A DNA stretch of 64,000 nucleotides from Burkholderiales bacterium (GCA_027487815.1 JAIYCW010000072.1:211214-275213), one strand, 5' to 3'. Positions 26,179 through 35,221 are shown, numbered from the stretch's first letter. Notes: generated by a model not told the origin, from the sequence alone. Numbers and translations are program-made.

Positions 26179-27363
26179 ATGATTCAACGTCAGCTTTCAG
26201 GGTATGTGCAGCGCTCAGCCATGCATTATCCCGTGATCACCGTTACGGGCCCCCGGCAAAGCGGTAAAAGCACCCTTTGCAAGGCATTGTTTCCCGATAA
26301 GCCTTATATCAATCTTGAGCAACCCGATACGCGCCAATTTGCGAGCGAAGATCCGCGCGGCTTTCTTGGGTCACTACCTGATGGCGCGATTATCGATGAG
26401 TTTCAACGCTTGCCGAATTTGACTTCGTACTTGCAAGTCTTGGTTGATATGCAGCCAACGCCCGGGCAATTCGTTCTTACTGGCAGTCATCAGTTCCTGA
26501 TGATGCGGCAGGTCGCCCAGTCATTGGCGGGTCGAACAGCGCTCTTTTCCCTGTTACCTTTCAGTCTGACCGAGCTGCGGTCTCTGAAGCCCAGGGCTGA
26601 AAAACTACCGCTCCAGACCATTGTCTTCCAAGGCTTTTACCCGCGTATCCACGATAAGGGGCTCGATCCATCCCAGGCACTTGGAGACTACTTTTCAACC
26701 TATGTGCTGCGCGATCTTCGCGAGCTCACGGCAGTTCACGATATTGAGCGGTTTATCCGATTCGTCCGCTTATGTGCGGGTCGGATCGGGCAACTGCTCA
26801 ATATTCAAAGTCTTGGCAACGACGCTGGGGTATCACAGCCAACCGCGCGGGCATGGCTGGACCTTTTGCAGACTAGCGGTATGGTTTACCTACTAGCACC
26901 TTGGTTTGTCAATACGACAAAACGTTTGGTCAAGTCCCCAAAGCTTTATTTTTGTGACACAGGCCTCGCATGCTGGCTGCTTGGCTTGCGTAGCGCTGAT
27001 CAGGTCGGACGTGATCCCTTGTATGGATCGTTGTTTGAGAACCTGGTGGTTATTGAAGCGCTCAAAGATCAGCTTAATCACGGATCGGGCCATCCCCTTT
27101 ACTTCTATCGCGATTCGGGCGGGCAGGAAGTTGATCTGCTGATCAGCCATGGGTCTGGGCTGGGAGCCTTTGAGATAAAAGCGGGCCAAACGGTAAACCC
27201 GGATTACTTCAAAGGGCTGCGTGCTCTCAAGGCGCTCCATCCTCATTCCGTAGATTGCGGCGGAGTGATTTACGGCGGCGAGCAGGGGCAAGCGCGCTCC
27301 GATTGGCCGGTGTCGTCCTGGCGCACTCTGTTTCAAGGGCGCCCCGAGCCCAAGGCTAGTTAA
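26179..27363 (+). CDS. AAA ATPase with DUF4143 domain
   Basis: A 394-residue protein. Walker A GPRQSGKST is at residues 24-32 and Walker B GAIIDEFQRLP at about 72-82, followed by LTGSHQFLMM (sensor 1). The C-terminal part is DUF4143, which has a PD-(D/E)XK-like arrangement: GGQEVDLLIS about residue 315 and FEIKAG about 330. Such proteins are common, often isolated and horizontally moved, with no settled function; roles in DNA handling or protein binding have been proposed. The AT-rich leader suggests acquisition. The 3' end overlaps the convergent metallo-beta-lactamase gene by 8 nt. Confidence 0.88.
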   Translation: MIQRQLSGYVQRSAMHYPVITVTGPRQSGKSTLCKALFPDKPYINLEQPDTRQFASEDPRGFLGSLPDGAIIDEFQRLPNLTSYLQVLVDMQPTPGQFVLTGSHQFLMMRQVAQSLAGRTALFSLLPFSLTELRSLKPRAEKLPLQTIVFQGFYPRIHDKGLDPSQALGDYFSTYVLRDLRELTAVHDIERFIRFVRLCAGRIGQLLNIQSLGNDAGVSQPTARAWLDLLQTSGMVYLLAPWFVNTTKRLVKSPKLYFCDTGLACWLLGLRSADQVGRDPLYGSLFENLVVIEALKDQLNHGSGHPLYFYRDSGGQEVDLLISHGSGLGAFEIKAGQTVNPDYFKGLRALKALHPHSVDCGGVIYGGEQGQARSDWPVSSWRTLFQGRPEPKAS

Positions 27364-28288
27364 GCACCCAATCGCCATCCATGCGCAGCTGGCCCTGGCG
27401 GGCAAGATCATTCACGCTCCAGCGCAGGGCTTCATCCAGCGGCATATCAAGCGAGCGGGCGGCGTTCACAATATAGGCGGCATGGGAAAAACGCTCTGCA
27501 AGTGAGGGAATGTGCATGCGCTCTTGATCGAGAAGCGCAAACTTCACCAGCACCTTGAGCACCGCGCGGCAGTTGCGCAATGGGTCTTCCTGCATGGCTT
27601 GCAAGCGTGAGCCAGCGCGCGCAATCGCTCCTTTGACATCAGTGAACATGCTGCCGTGGCCTGGAATCACGAGCTCGATATCGAGGCTGTCGATCAATGC
27701 CAATACGGCGGCTTGCTCGACGAATCCTGATTGCCCGAGCAATTCAGGAAAGGTGATGCCAAAGCCGTTTTCCCAAAGTGCATCCGCCGAAATCAATATC
27801 TTGTGGGCAGGGGAGTAAAGCATGGTGGAGTGCGGGTCATGGCCGGGCGCCGCCACCACTTGCCAATCGATTTCGCCAAAGTGCAGCGAGTCGCCAGGCT
27901 GATATGCACGATCAGGAACAAACCTTTCGCAGCGCTGGCCTGTGCCCACGAAGGACAGGGTTTCATAATTCCAATCGGCTACGGATGACCACTCGGATTG
28001 AGCGATCAGGATTTCACAGCCGTAGTGCGCCTTCAGTGCGGCATTGCCGCCGCAGTGATCCGAGTGCAGATGAGTATTGACGATTCGCTTGAGCTTGGAG
28101 TGTCCGCTGCTTTGCAGGGCGTGATCCACCAGGCGCAGGGTGAGCTCAGCATGCTTGGCATAGCCAGTGTCGATCAAGGTAGCACCATCAGCATCAAGCC
28201 CGAGCACATGATTGGCCGAGAGCCAATCTCGCTCAATAAAGCGCAAAGTGGGTGGCAATAGATGAGCCGATGCGCTGCCCATGCTCAC
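27356..28288 (-). CDS. MBL-fold metallohydrolase
   Basis: A 310-residue metallo-beta-lactamase-fold hydrolase. HTHLHSDHCGG? The visible motif NTHLHSDHCGGN gives His73-x-His75-x-Asp77-His78, with further metal ligands in APGHDPHS and ADALWENG and PGHGSMF, so a two-zinc site is complete. C-terminal ~70 residues are helical. Start is GTG 28288 overlapping the DUF1289 stop as GTGA; ATG 28282 is the alternative. It is last in a four-gene chain HMG-CoA lyase, thioesterase, DUF1289, MBL joined by 4-nt overlaps. The substrate may be a thioester or lactone, by context only. Confidence 0.9.
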   Translation of the reverse strand: MSMGSASAHLLPPTLRFIERDWLSANHVLGLDADGATLIDTGYAKHAELTLRLVDHALQSSGHSKLKRIVNTHLHSDHCGGNAALKAHYGCEILIAQSEWSSVADWNYETLSFVGTGQRCERFVPDRAYQPGDSLHFGEIDWQVVAAPGHDPHSTMLYSPAHKILISADALWENGFGITFPELLGQSGFVEQAAVLALIDSLDIELVIPGHGSMFTDVKGAIARAGSRLQAMQEDPLRNCRAVLKVLVKFALLDQERMHIPSLAERFSHAAYIVNAARSLDMPLDEALRWSVNDLARQGQLRMDGDWVLN

Positions 28289-28500
28289 GCCGCTCGCATC
28301 CGAACCAGTTCACGTGAGCGGCTTTCGAGCTCACGCCAGACATCGAGTCGCTGCGGGGCGCTCCATTGGCCCCAGGCCACGATTTCTTCGATGCTGCGCA
28401 AGCAACCTTCACACCAGCCGGTGGTGGTGTCAATTTTGCACACAGAAATGCAGGGCGAATTCACCGGCGCACCGGCCGCAGGTGGAGAGAGATGATTCAC
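28285..28500 (-). CDS. DUF1289 small cysteine-rich protein
   Basis: A 71-residue protein of the DUF1289 family, recognised by SPCISVCKID, then GWCEGCLRSIEEIVAWGQW. Four conserved Cys residues (C-x3-C and C-x2-C) suggest metal or Fe-S binding. Function of the family is unknown. Start GTG 28500 overlaps the thioesterase stop by 4 nt (GTGA), and its stop overlaps the MBL gene in the same way, so translation is likely coupled. A second in-frame GTG a dozen codons on is an alternative start. Confidence 0.9.
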   Translation of the reverse strand: MNHLSPPAAGAPVNSPCISVCKIDTTTGWCEGCLRSIEEIVAWGQWSAPQRLDVWRELESRSRELVRMRAA

Positions 28501-28934
28501 CGTTGTTCCTTGGGCGAAGTGCTATTGAGCTTGGCCGCGATCTTCGTTTGAAAACGTTCGGCATCAATCACCACTCGCTCATGAATGCCTTCGGTGATCT
28601 GGTCTTGCTCATCCCAAGCCTTGACCTCAAAGCGCAAGCGTTTGCCTTGCATTTCCACGAGCTTGCCTTGCACCTTGATCTTCATCCCGGCAGGCGTTGC
28701 GGCCAAATGGCTGAATTGAACCAGGGTGCCCAGGGATTGCTCGCGTGGCCAGTCGAGATAAGGCTTGGTGGCCTCCAGACAGGCAAATTCCATAATGCCC
28801 ACCATGTAGCCCGTCGATAGCACCGGCGGCATATCTCGCGCACTGGGCACGTCGTACATCTCGGGCACCAGCGCCTGCTTGGGCACGGTGTATTCGTAGT
28901 CAAATTCGAGGCCGACTTGTAGGAGCGGACTCAT
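28497..28934 (-). CDS. FlK-like hotdog thioesterase
   Basis: A 145-residue hotdog-fold protein resembling fluoroacetyl-CoA thioesterase FlK. The helix VGIMEFACLEATKPYLDW carries the catalytic Glu-containing segment, and VQFSHLAATPAGMKI has the family His and the TP-GM loop. The preceding STGYM supplies a Thr/Ser-type position. The enzyme would hydrolyse a short acyl-CoA, perhaps as overflow or damage control for the leucine pathway. ATG 28934 overlaps the HMG-CoA lyase stop (ATGA); the 30 extra N-terminal codons upstream lie inside that gene and are rejected. Confidence 0.85.
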   Translation of the reverse strand: MSPLLQVGLEFDYEYTVPKQALVPEMYDVPSARDMPPVLSTGYMVGIMEFACLEATKPYLDWPREQSLGTLVQFSHLAATPAGMKIKVQGKLVEMQGKRLRFEVKAWDEQDQITEGIHERVVIDAERFQTKIAAKLNSTSPKEQR

Positions 28935-29935
28935 TGCGCTACTGCCTCTTCGGACTGCCACTTGGCTGCAAGCGCATTGCCCGCGCGCGACAAACTTTTG
29001 CGCCCTAGCTGCTGAGAAATCCATTGGCCGGCTTCAACCAGAGCCTGCATGTCGAGCCCGGTTTCTATGCCGAGCTTGTGCAAAAGATAGACGACATCTT
29101 CAGTGGCCACGTTGCCTGTTGCGCCCTTCGCATAGGGGCAGCCCCCGAGCCCGGCAATGGAAGCATCGAACTTATCGACGCCCACCTCGAGCGAGGCCAT
29201 CACGTTGGCCACGGCCTGACCATAGGTGTCATGGAAGTGGCCGGCCAGCGCGGTAAGCGGAACGCTTTGCGCGCAGGCGAGCATCACTTCTTTGACTTGC
29301 TGCGCGGTGCCCACGCCTATCGTGTCAGACACACTGATTTCGGTAGCGCCCATGGCATACAACTGCTCGGTCACGTGAACCACGATCTCGACAGGGACCT
29401 CGCCCTGATAGGGGCAACCAAAGGCAGTGGATACAGCGGCTCGAAGTTTCAGCCCATGTCGTTTGGCTGCTTGAGCAACCCTCTCAAAGCGCGCAAGGCT
29501 TTCGGCAATCGAGCAATTGATATTGCGTTGGGAGAAGGCTTCGCTAGCTGCTGCGAAGATCACCACTTCATCCACGCCACTGGCCAGAGCGCCCTCGAAG
29601 CCTTTCATGTTTGGTGTCAGTGCGCTGTATCTGACACCGGAGCGTCGAGAAATGCCTGCCAGTACTTCCGCCGCATCGGCCATCTGCGGCACCCATTTCG
29701 GCGACACGAACGAAGTGACTTCCAATCGCTGGACACCCGCATTGAGCAAGCGCTCGCACAATTCGATTTTGGTAGTTGCGCTGATAGGCTGCTTTTCGTT
29801 TTGCAGGCCATCGCGTGGGCCGACCTCAGTAATGAAGACTCGGGCTGGAAGCCCTTGTCCACCACGCAAACCGCCCGAAGACCCGCTGACCAGATTACTT
29901 GGCGGCGAACTCATCCTGCACCCCAATTTCTGCAA
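28931..29935 (-). CDS. liuE: Hydroxymethylglutaryl-CoA lyase
   Basis: A 334-residue HMG-CoA lyase (MvaB/LiuE), splitting HMG-CoA into acetyl-CoA and acetoacetate, last step of leucine catabolism. TEVGPRDGLQNE (N-terminal TIM-barrel motif), SVSDTIGVG and AGHFHDTYGQA (metal-binding His pair) and GLGGCPYAKGATGN (catalytic Cys loop) are all intact. Start is ATG 29935 or the internal ATG at 29914. It starts a translationally coupled group of four genes. It is 75 nt behind the small unknown gene, with a strong palindrome in between. Confidence 0.95.
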   Translation of the reverse strand: MQKLGCRMSSPPSNLVSGSSGGLRGGQGLPARVFITEVGPRDGLQNEKQPISATTKIELCERLLNAGVQRLEVTSFVSPKWVPQMADAAEVLAGISRRSGVRYSALTPNMKGFEGALASGVDEVVIFAAASEAFSQRNINCSIAESLARFERVAQAAKRHGLKLRAAVSTAFGCPYQGEVPVEIVVHVTEQLYAMGATEISVSDTIGVGTAQQVKEVMLACAQSVPLTALAGHFHDTYGQAVANVMASLEVGVDKFDASIAGLGGCPYAKGATGNVATEDVVYLLHKLGIETGLDMQALVEAGQWISQQLGRKSLSRAGNALAAKWQSEEAVAQ

Positions 29936-29964
29936 TTCACTAAGAGGCTGCAGTGTATCGCAGG

Positions 29965-29983
29965 GCGCCTGCCGGGCAGGCGC
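29965..29983. repeat. Strong GC-rich inverted repeat between the unknown gene and HMG-CoA lyase gene
   Basis: GCGCCTGCC and GGCAGGCGC are perfect 9-bp arms around a single central base, foldable as a short hairpin. There is no T-run on either side, so a terminator is unlikely; an operator, an mRNA stabiliser or a repeat element remains possible. Confidence 0.5.
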
Positions 29984-30010
29984 ACAAGCGAGGGTTTGAG
30001 ACCGACAGAA

Positions 30011-30418
30011 TCAGGGAACGAGAATCGCCCGTTCGGTGATCTGCGAAGACATGGAATTGAAGCTGGATCGCTGACCGTTATCCTGCCAAAACCACCGGCG
30101 TGGAAATTTGCGCGATTGCGTCAGGCCAAGGTAATCGTTCAGATGCTTGCCCACAAAAAATTCCAGCGCAGAAACACTGCTAAAAAACGGCGTAACCTGC
30201 ACAAACGGCACTTCACCTTCTTCCGGAACCAGCTTGCGGCCCAAAGCCACTTGCGAAGGCTCGGAGCCTCCCACATCTATCAAATCGAGCTCGAGCTCAT
30301 CCATCAGCCGTGCGAGACTCGGTTGCTCTTTCGGATCAAAATCTTCCGAAATCGGACCGGTCCGATTGGTGCCCCAACGGTTGCACACAAACCCTTGGGC
30401 CGAACTTCCTTGAGCCAC
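30011..30418 (-). CDS. Small unknown protein in the leucine operon
   Basis: A 135-residue protein I do not recognise. It has an acidic, leucine-rich middle (LARLMDELELDLIDVGGSEP), a Pro/Glu hydrophilic stretch (LVPEEGEVPFVQVTPFF) and a basic aromatic segment (SRKFPRRWFW). No signal peptide, membrane helix or Cys motif is seen. The GTG at 30418 is chosen because GGAAAGGA stands 8 nt before it; the longer reading starts with a TTG inside the promoter. It has its own predicted promoter although it lies between the carboxylase alpha and HMG-CoA lyase genes. A long opposing reading frame over this place is taken as noise. Confidence 0.6.
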   Translation of the reverse strand: MAQGSSAQGFVCNRWGTNRTGPISEDFDPKEQPSLARLMDELELDLIDVGGSEPSQVALGRKLVPEEGEVPFVQVTPFFSSVSALEFFVGKHLNDYLGLTQSRKFPRRWFWQDNGQRSSFNSMSSQITERAILVP

Positions 30419-30453
30419 GTTAGTGTCCTTTCCAAATGACGTCTTATCCAGTC

Positions 30454-30489
30454 GATATAGGATACATGACCTTACAGTCAAAAAATGAC
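30454..30489 (-). promoter_or_regulatory. Internal promoter and possible operator for the unknown gene
   Basis: On the minus strand TTGACT (30481-30476) and TATATC (30459-30454) are separated by 16 bp, and the GTG at 30418 lies about 30 nt downstream of the expected start. GTCA-AAAAA-TGAC at 30477-30489 is a perfect inverted repeat overlapping the -35 box. So this gene and the following HMG-CoA lyase group can probably be transcribed separately from the upstream operon. The 103-bp gap to the carboxylase gene has no convincing terminator. Confidence 0.5.
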
Positions 30490-30584
30490 GCGACCCGCCA
30501 TTTTCATGACATCAGATGAGGGCAAATGTGGTTTTTTTCAATGCTTACAGGGAGTTGGCGGGTTTTCCTACCTAGATTCCCACT

Positions 30585-32630
30585 TCAGGACTGCAGGCTA
30601 AGCAATGCTGCGCCCTCCTGCACCTGCGCGCCCACAGCGAACGGCAATTCACCGACCTTGCCGTCTGCCGGAGCGTGAATCGTGTGCTCCATTTTCATGG
30701 CTTCCATTACCAGAAGTGGTTCGCCTTTCTTCACCGTTTGCCCGGGGCTGACCAAGACTGCAATCACCTTGCCAGGCATGGGGGCGGTCAGTCGGCTGGC
30801 CTCCTGGCCTTGAGCACTGCGCACGCCCAGAGGATCAAATACGCGCACCGCTTGATGCCCGGGCAATCCATATAAATGCAAAGTGTCGGCCTCGCGCAAG
30901 GGACGCAGCTGAAATGCTTGCGATCCCGCTAGCCCGGACAAATGCTCGCCGATCCATTGCAATGAGCCGATGCAGGTGGTGGTGCCTTTGGTATGGCGCA
31001 GGGTGAGGCTTGGTAGCGCACTGCGCCCGGCACTGTAGCTCACGATCAATTCTTGCCACGCGGATGGGGTTGGCAACGAGCCTGCTGCGCTCATTTGCAA
31101 CGTGCGCTCAAGGGGCAGCGTTGCACGCCAGCCGTTGCGCTTATCAAAAGGATCGGCACTCAAGGGATCGGCATTTTTCGGCGCGTGTTTTTGCTCCAAT
31201 GCGATCCATGCGGCGGCGGCCAGGCTCAACACAGTGTCATCCAGGGCGGCAGGCTCGGGCAAAAGATGAGCGCGGTCGCGCTCGATCAGCCCGGTATCCA
31301 GATCGGCCTCCATAAAGGGCTTGCTGGTCATCAGGCGGCCGAGGAAATCCACATTGGTTTTAAGACCAAGAATTTCGTAGGCGTGTAATGCATTGGCCAT
31401 GCGTTGAATGGCTGCGTTGCGATCACTACCCCATACGATCAGCTTGGCGATCATGGGGTCGTAAAACGGGCTGATCGTGTCGCCCTCACGCACGCCGCTA
31501 TCGATGCGCACCGGGTGTGAGATGTCGACAACAAACTGCGTGGCGTGAGGTGTGCGCAGGTGATTAAGGGTGCCAGTGGAAGGCAAAAAGCCGGTCTCGG
31601 GGCTCTCCGCATAAATGCGTGCTTCAATAGCGTGGCCATGAATCTGCAGCGCTTCTTGCTTGAGCGGCAACGGCTCACCCGAGGCAATGCGCAATTGCCA
31701 TTCCACCAGATCAAGCCCAGTGATCATTTCGGTGACAGGATGCTCGACCTGTAAACGAGTATTCATCTCCATAAAGTAAAAGCGCCCGTCAGGCTCGGCA
31801 ATAAACTCCACCGTGCCTGCGCCTTCATAGCCCACTGCCTTAGCCGCGGCCACTGCGGCTGCGCCCATGGCTGCACGACGCTCTTGGGTCATGCCCGGTG
31901 CGGGTGCCTCTTCAATTACTTTTTGGTGGCGGCGCTGCACCGAGCAATCGCGCTCAAACAAGTAAACACATTCGCCAAATGAATCAGCAAACACCTGGAT
32001 CTCGATATGCCGTGGGCGCGTGAGATAGCGCTCGACCAATACATCCTCATTGCCAAAGCTGGCGGCCGCTTCACGTTTGCACGAAGCCAGCGCCGCAGCA
32101 AACTCCTCAGCGCTTTGCACAATGCGCATGCCCTTGCCACCACCGCCCGCGCTTGCCTTGATCAGCACTGGAAAGCCCATCGCCTGAGCTTGTTGCGCGA
32201 GTAACTCTGGGCTTTGATCGGCGCCGTGATATCCGGGAACCAAAGGCACGCCGGCCTCGTGCATCAAGCGCTTGGACTCGGCCTTCAAGCCCATTGCGTT
32301 GATGGCTGACGGAGGAGGCCCGATAAATTTGATGCCCGCGTCCAGTGCAGCCTGTGCGAAGGTTTCGTTTTCAGAAAGAAAACCGTAGCCGGGGTGAATC
32401 GCCTGTGCCCCGGTTGCTTGTGCAATCTCCAGAATCTTGTCACCCAGCAAATACGACTCGCGGGCGGGCGCAGGGCCAAGACGGTAGGCCTCATCGCACA
32501 TCTGCACATGGCGGGCTTGCGCGTCGGCATCCGAGTACACGGCAACCGTCTGGATGCCCAGGCGTCTGGCCGTGCTGGCGATGCGGCAGGCGATTTCGCC
32601 ACGATTGGCAATCAGAATCTTGGTGAACAT
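30585..32630 (-). CDS. liuD: Methylcrotonyl-CoA carboxylase, biotin-carrying alpha subunit
   Basis: A 681-residue biotin carboxylase/biotin carrier protein. ATP-grasp motifs KASAGGGGKGMR, EYxx-like region and EMNTRLQVEHPVTE are present; the C-terminal VMEAMKMEHTIHAP holds the biotinylated Lys near residue 645. With the beta subunit encoded at 33.5-35.2 kb it carboxylates 3-methylcrotonyl-CoA. The ATG at 32630 gives MFTKILIANRGEIACR; the extra 64 upstream codons have no similarity. It follows liuC by 46 nt. Propionyl- or geranyl-CoA carboxylase is an alternative, but the context favours leucine degradation. Confidence 0.93.
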   Translation of the reverse strand: MFTKILIANRGEIACRIASTARRLGIQTVAVYSDADAQARHVQMCDEAYRLGPAPARESYLLGDKILEIAQATGAQAIHPGYGFLSENETFAQAALDAGIKFIGPPPSAINAMGLKAESKRLMHEAGVPLVPGYHGADQSPELLAQQAQAMGFPVLIKASAGGGGKGMRIVQSAEEFAAALASCKREAAASFGNEDVLVERYLTRPRHIEIQVFADSFGECVYLFERDCSVQRRHQKVIEEAPAPGMTQERRAAMGAAAVAAAKAVGYEGAGTVEFIAEPDGRFYFMEMNTRLQVEHPVTEMITGLDLVEWQLRIASGEPLPLKQEALQIHGHAIEARIYAESPETGFLPSTGTLNHLRTPHATQFVVDISHPVRIDSGVREGDTISPFYDPMIAKLIVWGSDRNAAIQRMANALHAYEILGLKTNVDFLGRLMTSKPFMEADLDTGLIERDRAHLLPEPAALDDTVLSLAAAAWIALEQKHAPKNADPLSADPFDKRNGWRATLPLERTLQMSAAGSLPTPSAWQELIVSYSAGRSALPSLTLRHTKGTTTCIGSLQWIGEHLSGLAGSQAFQLRPLREADTLHLYGLPGHQAVRVFDPLGVRSAQGQEASRLTAPMPGKVIAVLVSPGQTVKKGEPLLVMEAMKMEHTIHAPADGKVGELPFAVGAQVQEGAALLSLQS

Positions 32631-32676
32631 GGCGGCTCGGGGTTCAAAGGTTAGTGGTGGATCGTGCGGCGCGGGA

Positions 32677-33489
32677 TCAGCTTTGAGCAACCCAGGATGG
32701 TTTGCGCTTCTCAAAAAATGCTGCGATGCCTTCCTGGCCTTCGTCGCTCGCACGGACCGCTGCAATGCGCTTTGCGGTGTCATGTGAAAGTGCATCGCCC
32801 ACAGGTGTATCCACCACATCACGAATCAGTTGTTTGGCTTGCGCCAGAGCTTGCGGGCCACCGAGCACCAGATGCCCGAGCACCTTGTTGACTTCGCCAT
32901 CCAGCTCTTCAGGCGGGCAGATATCACTCACAAACCCGATGCGATAGGCCTCGGCGGCGTCAAACACTTCAGCCGTCAGGAAGTAGCGCCGGGCGGCGGG
33001 CTCGCTCATTGCGCGCACGACATAGGGAGAAATCATGGAAGGAATCAGACCGAGCTTGACTTCGGACAAACAAAACTTCGCCTCGGTGGAGGCAATCGCA
33101 ATATCGCATGCCGCAACCAATCCCATGCCGCCTGCAAAGGCAGGTCCATGGACTCGCGCCACTGTTGGCTTGGGCGAGGTGTAAAGCGTTTGCAGCACGC
33201 GCGCGAGGTGAGCGGAATCGGCTATCGCTTCATCACTCGACATGCCGCGTGCCTTCTTCATCCAGTTCAAATCGCCACCTGCGCAAAACGCCGAGCCCCG
33301 GCCCGCAAGCACAATCGTACGCACTTCAGGGTCTTCAATCGCTGCGCTCAAAGCGTCATTGAGTTCAGCGATCAACACATCATTCATCGCGTTGCGCAGC
33401 TCCGGGCGATTGAGCCAAATCACCGCAACGCCTTGTTGAAGCTGGGTCTCGATGGTGGTGAAGTTTGCGGTATCAGGGGATGTTGTCAT
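32677..33489 (-). CDS. liuC: 3-methylglutaconyl-CoA hydratase (crotonase)
   Basis: A 270-residue crotonase, hydrating 3-methylglutaconyl-CoA to HMG-CoA. LNRPELRNAMND and GRGSAFCAGGDLNWM hold the CoA and first oxyanion-hole residues. The second motif is FAGGMGLVAACD, with Gly in place of the first catalytic Glu, but the second Glu is kept in CLSEVKLGLIP; this is the usual look of LiuC-type hydratases. The start ATG 33489 has CGGAGACCCC upstream. It lies between the carboxylase subunit genes, the normal liu order. Confidence 0.93.
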   Translation of the reverse strand: MTTSPDTANFTTIETQLQQGVAVIWLNRPELRNAMNDVLIAELNDALSAAIEDPEVRTIVLAGRGSAFCAGGDLNWMKKARGMSSDEAIADSAHLARVLQTLYTSPKPTVARVHGPAFAGGMGLVAACDIAIASTEAKFCLSEVKLGLIPSMISPYVVRAMSEPAARRYFLTAEVFDAAEAYRIGFVSDICPPEELDGEVNKVLGHLVLGGPQALAQAKQLIRDVVDTPVGDALSHDTAKRIAAVRASDEGQEGIAAFFEKRKPSWVAQS

Positions 33490-33548
33490 TGGGGTCTCCG
33501 GGATTCTTGTTGGCAATGCGATTAGGGGATGGCTAAGGTTGGATGGGG

Positions 33549-35156
33549 TTAGATACGGAACACGCCAAAGCGGGTTTCAGGGATGGGGGCGTTCATTGCC
33601 GCTGAAAGTCCGAGGCCGAGCACCATGCGGGTATCGGCAGGGTCGATCACGCCATCGTCCCAAAGTCGCGCGGTGGAGTAATACGGATGGCCCTGATGCT
33701 CGAATTGATCGAGGATGGGTTGCTTGAAGGCGGCTTCTTCCTGCGCGCTCCAGGTGCCACCTTTGGCCTCAATGCCATCACGCTTGACTGTTGCCAACAC
33801 GGAAGAGGCTTGTTCGCCACCCATCACGCAGATACGTGCATTGGGCCACATCCACAACATGCGCGGCGAATACGCGCGGCCGCACATCCCGTAGTTGCCC
33901 GCACCATAGCTGCCGCCAATGATCACGGTGAACTTGGGTACTTGTGCGCAAGCCACTGCAGTGACCATCTTTGCGCCGTGCCGGGCAATGCCTTCGTTTT
34001 CCACCTTGCGCCCCACCATGAAGCCTGTGATGTTCTGAAGAAACACGAGCGGGATCTTGCGCTGGCAGCAAAGCTCGATAAAGTGCGCGCCTTTGTTGGC
34101 CGAGTCTGAAAACAGGATGCCGTTATTTGCAATGATGCCCACTGGCATGCCAAAGATGCGGGCGAAGCCGGTGATGAGGGTGGGGCCAAAGCGCGGCTTG
34201 AATTCATCAAACTCCGAGCCATCCACAATGCGTGCAATCACCTCGCGCACGTCATAGGGCTTGCGGGTATCGCTGGGCACTACCCCATAAAGTTCGGCTG
34301 GATCAAAGAGCGGCTCCACCGGCTCTCGCAGCTCTACCGGCATCACTTTCTTGCGGTTCAGGTTGCCGACGATGGTGCGAGCCAGGGCAAGCGCATGGCC
34401 ATCGTTATCGGCCAGATGATCAGCCACGCCACTCAAACGGGTGTGGGCATCGCCACCCCCAAGATCTTCCGCGCTCACGATTTCACCGGTCGCGGCTTTC
34501 ACCAATGGCGGGCCCCCTAAAAAAATCGTGCCCTGATTTTTTACGATGATGGTTTCATCACTCATCGCAGGCACATAGGCGCCGCCTGCGGTGCATGAGC
34601 CCATCACCACGGCAATTTGCGCAATACCTTGGGCAGACATATTGGCCTGATTAAAGAAGATTCTGCCAAAGTGCTCACGATCAGGAAACACATCATCCTG
34701 ATTGGGCAGATTTGCGCCGCCCGAGTCCACCAGGTAGACACATGGCAGATGATTCTCGCGGGCCACCTCTTGAGCGCGCAGATGTTTCTTCACCGTCATC
34801 GGGTAGTAGGTGCCGCCCTTGACGGTTGCATCGTTGCACACCACTACACACTCCTTGCCGCTGATACGCCCAATGCCAGTGATGACGCCTGCGCCGGGCG
34901 CTTCGCCGTTGTACATCGCATGCGCGGCCATCGGGGATAGCTCAAGGAAAGGCGAGCCCGGATCAAGCAGCAAATCAACGCGTTCGCGCGGCAGCAGCTT
35001 GCCTCGTGCAATGTGCTTGGCTCGAGCCGCTTCACCACCGCCCAGTCGAGCCGCTTGCGCTTGCTGCTTCAGGTCAGCCACAAGGGCACGCATATGATCC
35101 GCGTTAGCCTGAAACTGCGGGTCTTGGGCGGAGAGCTTGGATTCAATGCGTGGCAT
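33549..35156 (-). CDS. liuB: Methylcrotonyl-CoA carboxylase, beta (carboxyltransferase) subunit
   Basis: A 535-residue carboxyltransferase of the acetyl-CoA/propionyl-CoA/methylcrotonyl-CoA type. N-terminal [39 protein letters not shown], and later [16 protein letters not shown] and [19 protein letters not shown] are the family oxyanion-hole glycine motifs. It transfers CO2 from biotin to methylcrotonyl-CoA. The gene starts the carboxylase part of the run, 59 nt before liuC. Length and neighbours fit MCC beta. Confidence 0.95.
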   Translation of the reverse strand: MPRIESKLSAQDPQFQANADHMRALVADLKQQAQAARLGGGEAARAKHIARGKLLPRERVDLLLDPGSPFLELSPMAAHAMYNGEAPGAGVITGIGRISGKECVVVCNDATVKGGTYYPMTVKKHLRAQEVARENHLPCVYLVDSGGANLPNQDDVFPDREHFGRIFFNQANMSAQGIAQIAVVMGSCTAGGAYVPAMSDETIIVKNQGTIFLGGPPLVKAATGEIVSAEDLGGGDAHTRLSGVADHLADNDGHALALARTIVGNLNRKKVMPVELREPVEPLFDPAELYGVVPSDTRKPYDVREVIARIVDGSEFDEFKPRFGPTLITGFARIFGMPVGIIANNGILFSDSANKGAHFIELCCQRKIPLVFLQNITGFMVGRKVENEGIARHGAKMVTAVACAQVPKFTVIIGGSYGAGNYGMCGRAYSPRMLWMWPNARICVMGGEQASSVLATVKRDGIEAKGGTWSAQEEAAFKQPILDQFEHQGHPYYSTARLWDDGVIDPADTRMVLGLGLSAAMNAPIPETRFGVFRI

Positions 35157-35221
35157 ACAGTGGCTTTGTAAGGCGAAGGGGTGTTAAGAAGGCGCGAGGC
35201 AGTTGGGAAAAAACGCAGCAC

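Noticed and set aside
29024..30439. Long plus-strand reading frame (471 codons) opposite the HMG-CoA lyase and unknown genes
   Set aside because: It has no family resemblance, overlaps well-supported minus-strand genes and shows composition expected of an antisense frame in GC-rich DNA.
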